Assembly: GCA_030180135.1 (NCBI GenBank)
Contig: CM058229.1
Span: 43,117,522 to 43,181,521, forward strand
DNA length: 64,000 nt
Direction of reading: 5' to 3'
Source: Orychophragmus violaceus
Lineage: Eukaryota; Streptophyta; Magnoliopsida; Brassicales; Brassicaceae
Part shown: piece after piece, positions 51,904-62,360 of the stretch
Layout of the letters: each line of letters begins with the position of its first letter
Numbering within the stretch: the stretch's first letter is position 1
Notes under the pieces: generated by a model
What the model was told of the DNA's origin: nothing
Seen by the model: only the letters and a program-made list of their open reading frames with translations
Databases searched by the model: none
Position numbers and translations under genes: made by a program

Positions 51904-53196
51904 TCATTGAAAATACTTTTTGAGGTTGATGATATTCCAGGGTCGTAGTTCAGGTTTCTGGGTTTCCACCGACTTGAGTCGGTAGACCCCGTCCTTCACA
52001 ACATCGGTGACCTGGTAAGGACCTTCCCACTTTGCTCCTAACTTTCCAGCGTGTTCTTCTTTTTTATGGTCGAACACTTTCCGTAAGACGAGCTTTCCTA
52101 CTTGAAACCTTCGAGTTTTAATCATGGAATCATAGTAGCGGGCTGCCGCTTGTTGGTAGTTCTGAATTCGAGCTAGTGCGAGATTTCTCCTTTCGTCGAC
52201 GAGATCGAGCTCGCCCGTTATCATCTTGTTGTTAAGTTCCTCTTGCCGTGGGCATTCTTCTTTGCGGATGCTTGACACGAGGATTTCAGCTGGTACTACC
52301 GCCTCGATTCCATAAGCTAGCGAGAAAGGAGTCTCGCCGGTGGATTTGCGGGGGGTAGTCCGGTAAGCCCAGAGTACGGCTGGGAGCTCATCGCTCCAGC
52401 TTGTTTTGCACTCATTGAGTCTTTTCTTAAGGCTGTTCATGATTTCTTTATTAGCTGCTTCTGCCAGTCCGTTTCCTTGAGGGTGACGGGGCGTTGAGTA
52501 GGTCAGCTTTATGTTCCAGGTTTTACAGAACACTTTGAATATGTTTGATATGAATTGCGGTCCATTATCGGTGACGATCTCGTGAGGCAGTCCATGTCGG
52601 CACATGATGTTTCGCCAGACGAACTCCTCAACGTGAACGTCTTTAACCTTTTGGTATGATTCCGCTTCAATCCACTTAGTGAAGTAGTCTGTCATTACTA
52701 ACAAGTGTGTGGCTTTCTTTTTGCCGGATGCGACTAAAGGTCCCACGATGTCCATTCCCCATCGCATGAACGGGTATGGTGATGAGATAGAGGAGAGTTT
52801 CTCCGATGTTTGGTGGATAATCGGAGCATGCTTTTGGCATTTGTCGCATTTGCTGGAAAAAGATTCGCATTCAGTGGCCATTGTTGGCCAGAAATAGCCT
52901 TGCCTTTTGATTCGTACGGCCAGGGCTCGTCCTCCGAAATGGCTTCCGCAGGATCCGTCATGGGCCTGCGTGATCACGGCTAAGGCTTGCTTTTTATCGA
53001 GGCATTTGAGGTAAGGTTCGGAGAGGCTTCTTTTGAAGAGCTCTCCTTGCGTGACACAGTACCTTGCGCTCTGTGTTTTTAGTTTCCGTACTTCCCATTT
53101 GTCGTCAGGGACTTCGCCATCTATTATGTATCGGATGATCGGAGTTCTCCAATCTTCGTCATCGTTAGGCTCAGGTCCTTGACTAGTGGATGCAGC
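51904..53196 (-). CDS. Element D integrase
   Basis: Open on the minus strand from the stop at 53197-53199 down to 51904. It has the HHCC zinc domain (HDGSCGSHFGGR, CDKCQKHAP), the core with WGMDIVGP, IVTDNGPQF and GLAEAANKEI giving the D, D and E residues, and a C-terminal domain (AKWEGPYQVTDV). It would insert the cDNA. No catalytic residue appears lost. It is separated from the RNase H part by stop codons at about 53197 and 53470, so it was originally part of one pol frame. Confidence 0.88.
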   Translation of the reverse strand, partial: AASTSQGPEPNDDEDWRTPIIRYIIDGEVPDDKWEVRKLKTQSARYCVTQGELFKRSLSEPYLKCLDKKQALAVITQAHDGSCGSHFGGRALAVRIKRQGYFWPTMATECESFSSKCDKCQKHAPIIHQTSEKLSSISSPYPFMRWGMDIVGPLVASGKKKATHLLVMTDYFTKWIEAESYQKVKDVHVEEFVWRNIMCRHGLPHEIVTDNGPQFISNIFKVFCKTWNIKLTYSTPRHPQGNGLAEAANKEIMNSLKKRLNECKTSWSDELPAVLWAYRTTPRKSTGETPFSLAYGIEAVVPAEILVSSIRKEECPRQEELNNKMITGELDLVDERRNLALARIQNYQQAAARYYDSMIKTRRFQVGKLVLRKVFDHKKEEHAGKLGAKWEGPYQVTDVVKDGVYRLKSVETQKPELRPWNIINLKKYFQ

Positions 53197-53199
53197 TTA

Positions 53200-53469
53200 G
53201 ATTGGTCCATCAATAACGTTCGCGATGTACACGGAATTTCTTGGGTCAAGATCATCATCGATCTCGATGATGTCGCGATTAGTATCCGTGAGGTGTTCCT
53301 CGTGTTCGACGTCCTCCTTTCTGGTGGGCTCGTCCTCTTTCAAGGATAGAGCTTTTAGGGCTATGTCGGTACTCGGTTTTTCGATCCCCTCGACTGGTAT
53401 GATCCTTTTGAGGTTGGGATTTGATGTCGATGCCAACGCGGCTAAGGCGTCGGCTGCGGTGTTTTCCCC
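53200..53469 (-). pseudogene. Linker between D RNase H and integrase
   Basis: Minus-strand frame 53436-53197 (ASTSNPNLKRIIPVEGI...) is bounded by a TGA at 53470, apparently CGA changed by C-to-T, and a TAA at 53197. It was part of the original pol frame. Confidence 0.6.
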
Positions 53470-54274
53470 TCACGGGATCCGTGTTAGATCAAATAATTTG
53501 ATCTGGTCGGCGAGGGTGTGGACTACCCGCAGGTATGCTTCCATGCGTTCATCTTTGGCCTCATAGTCTCCATGATATTGGCTCGTGACCAGTTGAGAAT
53601 CACTTAAAGTGTCTACTTCCCGGGCTCCTATTGCTATTGCTAGTCTGAGCCCGGCTATTAACGCTTCGTATTCTGCTTCGTTGTTTGATGCGGCGAAGCC
53701 TAACCTGAATGACTGTTCTAATACTTCCCCGGTGGGAGAGACCAGCTTTACTCCGACACCGGATCCTTGCCTCGAGGAAGCTCCATCGACGTAGAGTTTC
53801 CATTTCTTGGCGGAAGTTGGGTCGAGTTCGATGGTTGGAGGGAGCTCAATTATGAAATCAGCCAGCACTTGTGCTTTTAAGCACGCGCGAGCCTTGAACT
53901 CGATGTCGTATTTGCTGAGTTCTATAGCCCATTTTACCAGTCGACCTGACTGGCTCGGACTGTGAAGTATGGTTCTCAGTGGTTGAGAAGTCATTACTAT
54001 GATTGAGTGCGACTGGAAGTATGGTCGGAGCTTTCGAGCTGATGTTACCAACGCCAAGGCGAGTTTTTCCATGGCGGGATATCTGGTTTCAGCATCGATT
54101 AAGGTTTTACTGATGTAATACACCGGCCGTTGTTCGTTTTGTTCCTCGCGAACCAGGACTCCACTTACTGCTGCTGTAGAAACAGCTAGGTAGAGGTAGA
54201 TGGGTTCCCCTTCTACTGGTTTCACCAGTATAGGTGGTTCACTTAGATAAGACTTGAGCTGGGCGAACGCTTCT
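53470..54274 (-). CDS. Element D RNase H plus second RNase H-like domain
   Basis: Minus strand. The first half is the ordinary gypsy RNase H (YLAVSTAAVSGVLVREE, TRYPAMEKLALALV, ALRTILHSP-like SQPLRTILHSP), decayed at the first acidic position (LAVS where D is usual). The second half, from about 53810 to 53560, is a separate RNase H fold (LYVDGASSRQGSGVG, NNEAEYEALIAGL, LSDSQLV) with D, E and D in place, as in the Tat lineage. It is separated from RT by a TGA at about 54277. Confidence 0.85.
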
Positions 54275-54276
54275 TC

Positions 54277-55344
54277 TCACTTTTCATCCCAAAGGAACTT
54301 CTTGTTCGCTTTGAGCAAATGATAGAAGGGTAGACATTTATCAGTCGACCTCGAGATGAAGCGGTTCAAAGCAGCTATTTTACCAGTCAGGCGCTGGACT
54401 TCTCGCGTTGTTTTGGGAGATTTCATCTCCATAAATGTCGCGATCTGTTTAGGATTTGCTTCGATCCCTCTTTCGGTTACCAAGTAACTAAGGAATTCTC
54501 CTGATGGGACCCCGAATGTGCACTTCGATGGGTTGAGTTTCATCCTGTATTTATTGAGAATGATGAAGCATTCTTTCAGTTGTGGGATATGATCCTCGTA
54601 CCTAGAGGATTTGACCAGCATATCGTCGATGTAGACTTCCATAGTTTTACCCAGGAGTCCTGAAAACATCTTGTTGACGAGGCGTTGGTAAGTTGCTCCT
54701 GCATTTTTCAGCCCGAAAGGCAAGACTTTATAGCAGTACGTGCCTCGATCAGTTATGAACGAGGTCTTTTCTTTGTCCTCGGGGTTCATTAGTATTTGGT
54801 TGTACCTCGAGAAGGCGTCCATGAAGGACAGTAGTTGGTGTCCGGCGGTGGCTTCGACCAGCCGGTCGATGTGTGGGAGTGGGAAGCTGTCTTTTGGACA
54901 TGCTTTGTTGAGGTCCGTAAAATCTACACAGACTCTCCACTTCCCGTTCTTTTTCTTGACCACTATGGGGTTCGCAAGCCAATTGGGGTATTTCACCTCT
55001 CTGATCGATCCGATTTTCAGTAATCGATCGACCTCGTCGTTGACCGCTTTAGCTCGTTCCGGGCCAAGTTTTCGACGTTTTTGTCTTGCTGGTTTATAAG
55101 TTGGGTCGACATTCAGTTCGTGACTGGTTACGTCGATATTGATCCCTTTCATGTCTGATGAGGACCAGGCAAAGGAGTCGACATTCTGTTTAAGAAAGGA
55201 GATCAGTTCGTTTTTAACTGGCTCTGATAGGTTGATTCCGATGCCGACAAGTCTTTCGGGATGAGCATCAACTATGCAAACTTGGGTTGTGAGGTCCTTT
55301 GGGGGCCCCTTTTGGCTTGGGTCATTCGCCCTTTTGGTTTGCAT
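54277..55344 (-). CDS. Element D reverse transcriptase
   Basis: 355 residues on the minus strand. It has HELNVDPTYKPARQKRR, WRVCVDFTDLNKACPKDSFP, VLPFGLKNAGATYQRLVN and the catalytic VYIDDMLVKS, ending FLWDEK at a TGA. In a typical copy the frame would run on into RNase H, so the TGA is a nonsense change. It copies genomic RNA into cDNA. Confidence 0.9.
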   Translation of the reverse strand: MQTKRANDPSQKGPPKDLTTQVCIVDAHPERLVGIGINLSEPVKNELISFLKQNVDSFAWSSSDMKGINIDVTSHELNVDPTYKPARQKRRKLGPERAKAVNDEVDRLLKIGSIREVKYPNWLANPIVVKKKNGKWRVCVDFTDLNKACPKDSFPLPHIDRLVEATAGHQLLSFMDAFSRYNQILMNPEDKEKTSFITDRGTYCYKVLPFGLKNAGATYQRLVNKMFSGLLGKTMEVYIDDMLVKSSRYEDHIPQLKECFIILNKYRMKLNPSKCTFGVPSGEFLSYLVTERGIEANPKQIATFMEMKSPKTTREVQRLTGKIAALNRFISRSTDKCLPFYHLLKANKKFLWDEK

Positions 55345-55462
55345 AGTGGCGAGCTCTTCCTCTTTCTGTAATTGCTATGCGTGGGATTTCTCGATCTGCT
55401 TGTACCCATTCATATAACAATTACGGGAAATCTTTTGACTTCCATAAACGGTTTTTATTCCT

Positions 55463-55800
55463 TTAGGAGTTGGAAAATTTACGCATTGATGGTAGGTCGA
55501 TGGTACCGCTTAAATGTCGTATATCAATGGTCGACCTAGAATTGCGTTGTAGGGAGCTGGTCGATCTACCACGACGAACTCGGTCATTCTTCGAACTCCT
55601 CCAGCTATCACTGGGGCGAAGACGGAGCCCATTGAGTATGTTGTTTCGCCAGCGAACCCTTCCTGTGTCGATCCTTATTCTTGAGAGTTCGACATCTCCG
55701 AATACTAGACAAACGAGGAGAGCATCGTCATGTGGTTTGTCAAGATTGCTTGTTTCGCTCTCGTGGAAAGTGATTTCATGGTCTGGACCTAACATTGGGA
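55463..55800 (-). pseudogene. Element D protease, deleted and frameshifted
   Basis: The minus strand reads DKPHDDALLVCLVFGDVEL then IDTG, and directly afterwards, in another frame, GFAGETT and VVVDRPAPYNAILG. Compared with A, about 30 codons between the DTG and the flap are missing, which also shifts the frame. A G-homopolymer at about 55807-55818 shifts gag relative to protease. Confidence 0.8.
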
Positions 55801-57534
55801 TTTCCCCCCCCCCCCTTTGTCGGTCTCGACTCTTCGTTGAAGAGCTTTGATTGAATTGACCGAATCTCGGCACAGCTTGGAGCCACCGAAGATGAAGTCA
55901 ACTCGTTTAGGGGGTATGCCCGTACACCCCCCCCCCCCGGCGCAGAGACGAGGGAGATTGATTCGCGAGCGTAAACTCTTAATAGGAGCTGGGGGCGGAG
56001 GTAGCGCCGAGCCTCCCGGGGTGCCGCATAAGCTGAGCTCACCGAGAATGAATTCGACTCGCTTTCGTGACCCCTGTGGGAGGGCTTCGGGAGATTCCGG
56101 CTCCTTAGACCGTTCACGTTTGTTCTGAGAAGGCTTTTTGGTGTATGACTCTTTGGTCTGTTTACCTTCCCTTTTGTCGGATATAGTTTCCTCCTCGACC
56201 TCCGATCCTTGTTTGTTTTCGGACTCTCGTTTTTGAGCCTCGACTTTAGCTCGAGTATAGCAGTCTTCGGTCGAGTGTCCTCTTTTATTGTGAAAATCGC
56301 AGAATTTTTCCTTGTGGAACTCGAATTTCTTCGAGCTCTTCGGGCTCTCGACTGCGTTAACGTTTCCGGATTTATGAGAATCCTTCTTTGAGTTTGAGTT
56401 CTGTGAGCCCGATGAGTTCTTTTCCTTTCGATGCTTTTCTCTGAGGGCCGTGGTTTCGTCCTCGAGGCGAGAAAAGGCCGATGTGCGATGAACGGCGTCA
56501 TCGAGTGTCTGGGGTTCGTGGACTGTTATTTCCTCGCGGAATCTGGTAGAATACCACAGTCCACGTCTCAGCGCTTCTATAGCTACTTCGTCTCGCGGAT
56601 TCACGATATTGGACTTTATTTCCTTAAATCGGTCGATGTACGAGCGAAGCGTCTCGTCGGGTTTTTGAGAGACGCCAAATAAGGCTGCCTCTGTGGTCTT
56701 TACCTCGATAAAGACGAAGTATTGTTTGAGGAAGGCCGTCATGAACTGGGTGAAATTATCAATGGATCTTTCTTTCAGTCCGGCGAACCATTCTAGGGCG
56801 GAGCTCGATAGATTCTCGGCGAAGAGTCTGCAGAAAGCCGGCTCTCTTTCCTCGTCGGTAAGGTATACCCTTACCATTGCTAGCCGGAATGCCCTGATAT
56901 GGGCTTCCGGGTCTGATTTTCCAGAAAATTCTGGAAATTTTGTTTTCTTGATTTCCCGGATTCTCGCAAAGGCGATCCGGTCTGTGAATGGCGTTTGTCG
57001 CGTTTCTTCGATCACTCGATCGATGTCGGGTGCCGCGCTCGTTGCCATGTGAACTTTTGAGCTCAGATTGACGAACTGGGCTTTAGCCTGCTCGATGTAT
57101 TGTCTTAGCATATCATGTTCATCGCCTGTTGTAGGTGTGAACTGTGCTTGTGCCTGATTCGACGTTTGTTCCGGAGAAACCGGGTCGAGAAGATCGATCG
57201 TTGGAATCGGTCTTGTCTGGTCGATCTGTGGCGTTTGGAATTGTGTCGTATTCGATCCGTTAGGATGTCCCGAACTCGAGGTGAAAGCAGAGCCTCCTAG
57301 TTGCCTCGGTCGGACATTGGAATTACTCGGGAAAGGTGGTGGTCCGGGTAATGGCCGATTTCCCGATCCAGTCGGATCTGTGAACATGGAACTCAAACCG
57401 AATGGAGTCGATATCGCAATGGGGGCCATTATAGGGTGGAAACCGCTATTTGACTTGCCAGCGAAATTTTCCGACGTTCCAGGGGGTGTTACCACCTGAG
57501 AGAAGTCCAAGCGTGTTCGCGGTGGAGGACTTAT
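55789..57534 (-). CDS. gag: Element D gag (N-terminus cut by F)
   Basis: At least 573 residues on the minus strand. The open frame extends to the F insertion at 57534; the first start-like codon is TTG at 57510, so the true start was upstream. The retrotransposon gag domain spans about residues 170-330 (KFPEFSGKSDPEAHIRAF, SALEWFAGLKERSIDNF, LRSYIDRFKEIK). The knuckle-like CDFHNKRGHSTEDC is C-x2-H-x4-H-x4-C. The C-terminal linker carries two diverged copies of a KRV-E/D-FI-L/F-G motif separated by proline/glycine-rich sequence with a G-homopolymer. Confidence 0.87.
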   Translation of the reverse strand: MSPPPRTRLDFSQVVTPPGTSENFAGKSNSGFHPIMAPIAISTPFGLSSMFTDPTGSGNRPLPGPPPFPSNSNVRPRQLGGSAFTSSSGHPNGSNTTQFQTPQIDQTRPIPTIDLLDPVSPEQTSNQAQAQFTPTTGDEHDMLRQYIEQAKAQFVNLSSKVHMATSAAPDIDRVIEETRQTPFTDRIAFARIREIKKTKFPEFSGKSDPEAHIRAFRLAMVRVYLTDEEREPAFCRLFAENLSSSALEWFAGLKERSIDNFTQFMTAFLKQYFVFIEVKTTEAALFGVSQKPDETLRSYIDRFKEIKSNIVNPRDEVAIEALRRGLWYSTRFREEITVHEPQTLDDAVHRTSAFSRLEDETTALREKHRKEKNSSGSQNSNSKKDSHKSGNVNAVESPKSSKKFEFHKEKFCDFHNKRGHSTEDCYTRAKVEAQKRESENKQGSEVEEETISDKREGKQTKESYTKKPSQNKRERSKEPESPEALPQGSRKRVEFILGELSLCGTPGGSALPPPPAPIKSLRSRINLPRLCAGGGGCTGIPPKRVDFIFGGSKLCRDSVNSIKALQRRVETDKGGGGKSQC

Positions 57535-58172
57535 TGTTGGGAATGTCCTGAAATCTACTGTGCTATCTCTAGAAAGTATGATAAGTGTCGAGATCAGACA
57601 TAAGTCATAAATACTGGGAGGTCATGATGACTTGCTAGAGTCCGCTCTTGATCTATAAGTTAAGTACTTATTACCAGTATTGTATGATCCCAAAGGGTCA
57701 CACACCATAGCTAACGGGAAAGTTAAAAAGGAACTAATACAGTAAGATGCAAGACATTTATTGTATTTGTACAGAGAATTGGGCCAGACAAAATACAGTC
57801 TTTTGTCTGATTTGGGTCTTGGGTCCAAAAGCCTAATAGGCCATTAGTTTAATTACTTGGGCCCATATAAGGGAACAGGAGGCGCCACTTAGCCTGTAAG
57901 TCTGCGATTTCTAGGTCTGGCCGTCCTCTCTCTCTCTGTTGTTCCAGCTTGGTCTAGCAGCCTGATCCAATAGCTTGTAAGCGTGTGGATACCTAGGAGG
58001 AGCCGGTAATCATCAGCTCTTGCAGATCTCGATATTCCTTTGATCAATCCGCTGCAATCACAAGGTAATGATCCTGATCTGTTTATGATTCAACTGCAAA
58101 TCACCTAGATCCTAGTTGATTATGTTAGGTTGTAATCTGATAATTACACCAATGAATCAACATAATCCTACA
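57535..58172 (+). repeat. Element F 5' LTR
   Basis: Starts tgttgggaatgtc and ends cctaca; TATA-like tataa at 57866-57870. It shares blocks with E's LTR (tctctagaaagta, gatcagacataagtcat). Confidence 0.85.
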
Positions 58173-58173
58173 G

Positions 58174-58185
58174 TGGTATCAGAGC
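58174..58185 (+). promoter_or_regulatory. Primer binding site of element F (tRNA-iMet)
   Basis: tggtatcagagc, 1 nt after the LTR. Confidence 0.9.
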
Positions 58186-59614
58186 CTAGGTTGTTAGGTT
58201 TTTGCTTTTTGGATCATACTAGGTTGTTTATTAGTTTGATGAATCGATTTTATGAGTAAAATTTGATTAGAAAACTTGAAAAACCTAATATGTAAATCGC
58301 ATGATCCGATTGAAACCCATCGGTATGCGATGTGGTCGCCCGTATCGATCGACAAGGGAGCGTGATATCGATCGATATCGATCGGATCGATTGCTTCTCG
58401 CTGTCCCGATGACCCGATCGCAACGAGCTGATGCACGCGAGTATCGATCGACGTGTAAGCGTCATATCGATCGATATGCTGGCGAGGCATACGTTCCGCG
58501 AGTAGCCAATCGGTTCAGCCGAGCTTCGCGGTTCGTTCTTCCCAAACCCGCGACAATGAACCGATCAAACCGATTGTGGTTCATTGTCTGCTTTAGCTAA
58601 AACCGCAAGTTAGGTCAAAATTGGCTAAAACACAAGGTGTTTCTTCCCGGTTTTGGACTTAACCGAACCGATCCAATTTAATTGGTGGTTCAAGCGGTTA
58701 ACCCAAATCGCGGTTTGCTGGAAATTATTTAATACAATTGGTATTATTTAATTTCTGGTTAAACCATATTTAAATTCAAAAATTGAATTTTAACCTAAAC
58801 CGAAGGCTGGTCTAAGTTTGATTTGGTTGGACCAAATAATTTAGAGCTGGTCTGGTTTAGTAAATAACCAGTTGGATTTAGTAGTTAATTTGGTCTTGGA
58901 CCAGAATTAATGAACCGACTCGGTTATGTCAAATTATTGGGCCAATTGGAATTATGTGGTCTTGGGCCAAGAATTGGGCCTATAATTTGTGACCCAACCG
59001 AAAACTTTAATAAAACTTTAAATTAGAAATTTCTATTTTTAGCATGTTTCTAGATTTAGAAAGTTTCTAAAATAAGTAAGTTTCCCAAAATAGTAATCTT
59101 CTATTTTTGGAAAGAAAACCTAAAATCCTCAAAACCAATATCAAGCTTGGATGTCTTGCCCAATCTTGTCAACTACTTAACGCTTATTCAATTACAGATA
59201 TGGCTTACAGTGTGAGGTGTCTGTTTTTGCGTAAGTAAAGTAGTATATAGTCACTAATTTCATTGGGAGTCCCAGACTTTAGTGATTATTTGGCTGTAAG
59301 AGATTGGTTTCCTTGACTGGGCCATCGGGAGTCCCGGGCCTTGAGACATCTGGGTAATTGGGCCTTGGGCCCAATCCACAACCGAGAGTTATATAGATAT
59401 AACTAGCTGTGTGCATGCTTACCAAGTAAAGCTAATTCCGGGTGACGGCCAGTGGCCCACTTTGGTTTTGGTTGAACATGGGTCTCAGAATCATTGCATT
59501 CTTATGAGGTTAAACAAAGAAATTTTGAATGCATTGCGAGTTTTCTTATAAGTTTTTAAGATTACTCTTTTATGAACTAAATAACTAAAACTCTATTGTC
59601 TCATAATTTCAGCT
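58186..59614 (+). other. Element F leader
   Basis: Untranslated; includes the palindrome island above, aagtttc repeats at about 59040-59100, and a stretch conserved with E (59150-59480). Confidence 0.65.
58343..58477. repeat. tatcgatcga palindrome pairs in F leader
   Basis: Two pairs, 58343/58366 and 58442/58465. Each is tatcgatcga followed 23 bp later by tatcgatcgata. The first pair is extended by a further cgatcgg. The flanking leader is conserved with E but this island is not, although E has its own cgatcg-rich island at the same place. Confidence 0.8.
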
Positions 59615-61723
59615 ATGTCAAGCACAACAACACAAAACACTTTCTCGATCCGGTCTGCCCTTGAGAAGGACAAACTGAACGGATCAAACTTCCTGAACTG
59701 GTCCAGGAACCTGAGACTTGTACTCAGGCAGGAGAAGAAGGCTTATGTCCTTGAAAGAGTTCTCCCCCCTAGACCTGCGAATAATGTCGCACAAGCTGTG
59801 AAGAATGCTTGGGATACGCATTCTTCAGATGCTAATGACGTGGTTTGCCTAATGTTGGCGACAATGGCTCCCGAACTGCAGATTCAGTGGGAAGGCCTGA
59901 CTTGTCCCATGGAACTGATGGCAAACCTGAAAGCGTTGTTTCAGGAGCAGGCTCGTACAGAGAGATTCCAAACTGTTAAGAATCTCTTGGACTGTAAAAT
60001 GGCTAAGGATGCAGCAGTGAGTCCACATGTTCTGAAAATGATGGGTTATCTAGATCATTTGACTAGACTCGACTGTCCTATAAGCCAAGAGCTTGCTTGT
60101 GATATCGTTCTGCAGTCTCTTACTCCTGCATATGACCAGTTCACCTTGAACTATAATATGCATGGGTTGACAAAGACTTTGCCTGAGCTACATGGTATGC
60201 TCAAGACTGCAGAACCTAATCTGAAGAAGGCCAAGGACCCGTCTGTACTCATGGTGCAGAAGGGCAAGGGTTTCAAGAAATCTGCTGCAGACAAGGGAAA
60301 GGGCAAGGCTGTCCACAACGAAAAGGCCAAACCCAAGCCCGTGTCTAAAGCTGGGCCTTCTGATATCTGCCACTTTTGCAAAGAGGCAGGGCATTATCGC
60401 AGGGACTGTAAGAAATACCAGGAAAGTCTGAAGGAGAAGAAGAAGTCCTTCGCGACTACATCTTCAGGTATTTTTGTTATTGAAGTAAATACTACTACTT
60501 CTGATAATACCACTTGGGTATTAGATACTGGATGTGGGGCTCATATTTGTACTAATGTGCAGGCGCTCAGCAACAGTAGAAGGTTGAAGCAAGGGCAAGT
60601 AGAGTTGCGGGTTGGCAATGGAGCGAAGGTTCCAGCACTGGCCGTTGGCACTTACTTGTTGTCTTTACCTTCTGGATTGATTTTAGAACTTGAGAATTGT
60701 TATTTTGTACCTGCTATAAGCAGAAATATCATTTCAGTTTCATTATTGGATTTACAAGGATTTGATTTTTCTATTAAGAATAAATTGTGTTCCTTTAATC
60801 TCAATGATATGTTCTATGGCTGTGCCCCTCTTATTAATGGGCTGTACATGCTGGATCAATCTACTCCAGTATATAACATTAATACAAAACGGTTCAAATC
60901 TAACGAAGAAAATGAAACGTTTCTCTGGCATTGTCGTTTGGGGCACATTAGTGAGAAACGCGTCAAGAGGCTCCATTCAAATGGACTCTTGGGCTCATTT
61001 GACTTTGAGTCTTGTGAGCAATGCGAATCTTGCCTAATAGGCAAAATGACACGGGCCCCTTTTAATAAACCCACAGAAAGGGCCAGTGAACTATTGGGCC
61101 TGATACATACTGACGTGTGTGGCCCAATGTCCACAAATGCTAGAGGAAACTATCAGTACTTCATTACATTCACTGATGATTTCAGTAGATATGGATATGT
61201 CTACTTGATGAAACATAAGTCGGAAACCTTTGAGAAGTTCAAAGAATTCCAGAATGAAGTACAGAACCAGCTTGGTAAAAGTATTAAGGCTCTTCGGTCG
61301 GACCGAGGAGGAGAATACTTGAGCCAGGAATTCCGTGATCATCTAAGTGAGTGTGGAATCATCTCCCAACTCACACCTCCTAGAACACCTCAGTGGAATG
61401 GTGTGTCTGAGAGAAGGAATCGGACATTGTTAGATATGGTCCGATCCATGATGATTCACACAGACCTTCCTATATCCCTTTGGGGATATGCTTTGCTGAC
61501 CGCAACGTTCACACTGAACAGAGTGCCATCAAAAGCAGTAGCAAAGACACCATATGAGTTATGGACTGGAAAAGCTCCAGCAATGTCTTTTCTCAGAATT
61601 TGGGGTTGTGAAGCCTATGTCAAAAGATTAATCTCAGACAAGCTTACACCAAAATCTGACAAATGCTACTTCATTGGTTATCCGAGGGATACCAAGGCTT
61701 ATTACTTCTATCTGCGATCCGAG
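59615..61723 (+). CDS. Element F gag-pol, first part (gag, protease, integrase)
   Basis: About 703 residues from ATG 59615 to the solo LTR. Gag domain at about 15-215; CCHC knuckle at about 252-266 (CHFCKEAGHYRRDC); protease WVLDTGCGAH with catalytic D304; gag-pre-integrase LWHCRLGHISEKR at about 436-448; integrase core D500, D563 and E599 (HTDVCGP, RSDRGGEY, NGVSERRNR) with the 35-residue spacing. No stop or frameshift before the LTR insertion. It would supply particles and enzymes, and its intact state makes this family a plausible helper for E, though this copy is broken by the inserted LTR. Confidence 0.93.
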
Positions 61724-62358
61724 TGTTTGATCGTTTAGAGTCTCCTGATTCAATTCTCAGATTGATTCATCCTACTAAACATGCAGATCTAGGTTCTCTT
61801 GAATAGAAACATAATAGATCTCACCTGTTACCTTGTTTTGCAGCGGAATGGGAGGTAAGGGTCAGAGATCAGCAGAACCACCAAGAGATAGCTCCTCCAA
61901 AGGCTCACACACGCACACTCGGGAAATTGGCTGCTAGACCAGCTGAGAGAGGAGGCGCAGAGAGAGAGGAGGGAGGCGCAGATGTGCTGAGAAATTAGAG
62001 AGCTAGGTCTGATTTTATTCATTAAAATCCCTTCTAGTTCTCATGGGCTTTTGGGCCCAATTCTCAGTTCTGATTAAATCCCTTGGATTTAATCAGGCCC
62101 TTTAGTCTCTCTAAACACAGTAAATGCCTAGCACTTTTACCGTACTTCTGCTAAACCGTTCCTTCGTATTTTCCCGTTAGCTTAGGCGTGTGACCCATAT
62201 GGGATCATATAATAAAGGCAATAAGTCCAAGACTTATAGATCATGAGCGGACTCTAGCAAGCCATCATGATCCCCAGTATTATATGACTTATGTCTGATC
62301 ATTGACATACTCTTACTTTCTAGAGACAGTACAGAGATTACTGGACATAATTCCAACA
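61724..62358 (-). mobile_element. Solo LTR of the E family inside F pol, TSD ccgag
   Basis: The reverse complement of E's LTR from end to end (plus strand starts tgtttgatcg, ends aattccaaca), 635 bp, with ccgag at 61719-61723 and 62359-62363. There is no internal region, so it arose by LTR-LTR recombination after a full insertion. It brings a stop four codons in. Confidence 0.93.
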
Positions 62359-62360
62359 CC

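Larger units (their letters stand above)
25545..57534 (-). mobile_element. Element D: Tat-type Ty3/gypsy retrotransposon (minus strand) with nested E and C
   Basis: Read on the minus strand: gag (57534-55789), protease, RT, RNase H with a second RNase H-like domain, integrase (to 51904), 3' UTR with tandem repeats, then an opposite-strand spliced gene whose exon 1 is split by E and C, then polypurine tract and LTR. Two RNase H-like domains and an extra ORF beyond integrase point to the Tat lineage. The 5' LTR lies beyond inserted element F, outside the window. The LTR at 25805-26339 is followed by a primer site and a gag start, so a second D-type copy (25545-25804) is joined there. Confidence 0.82.
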
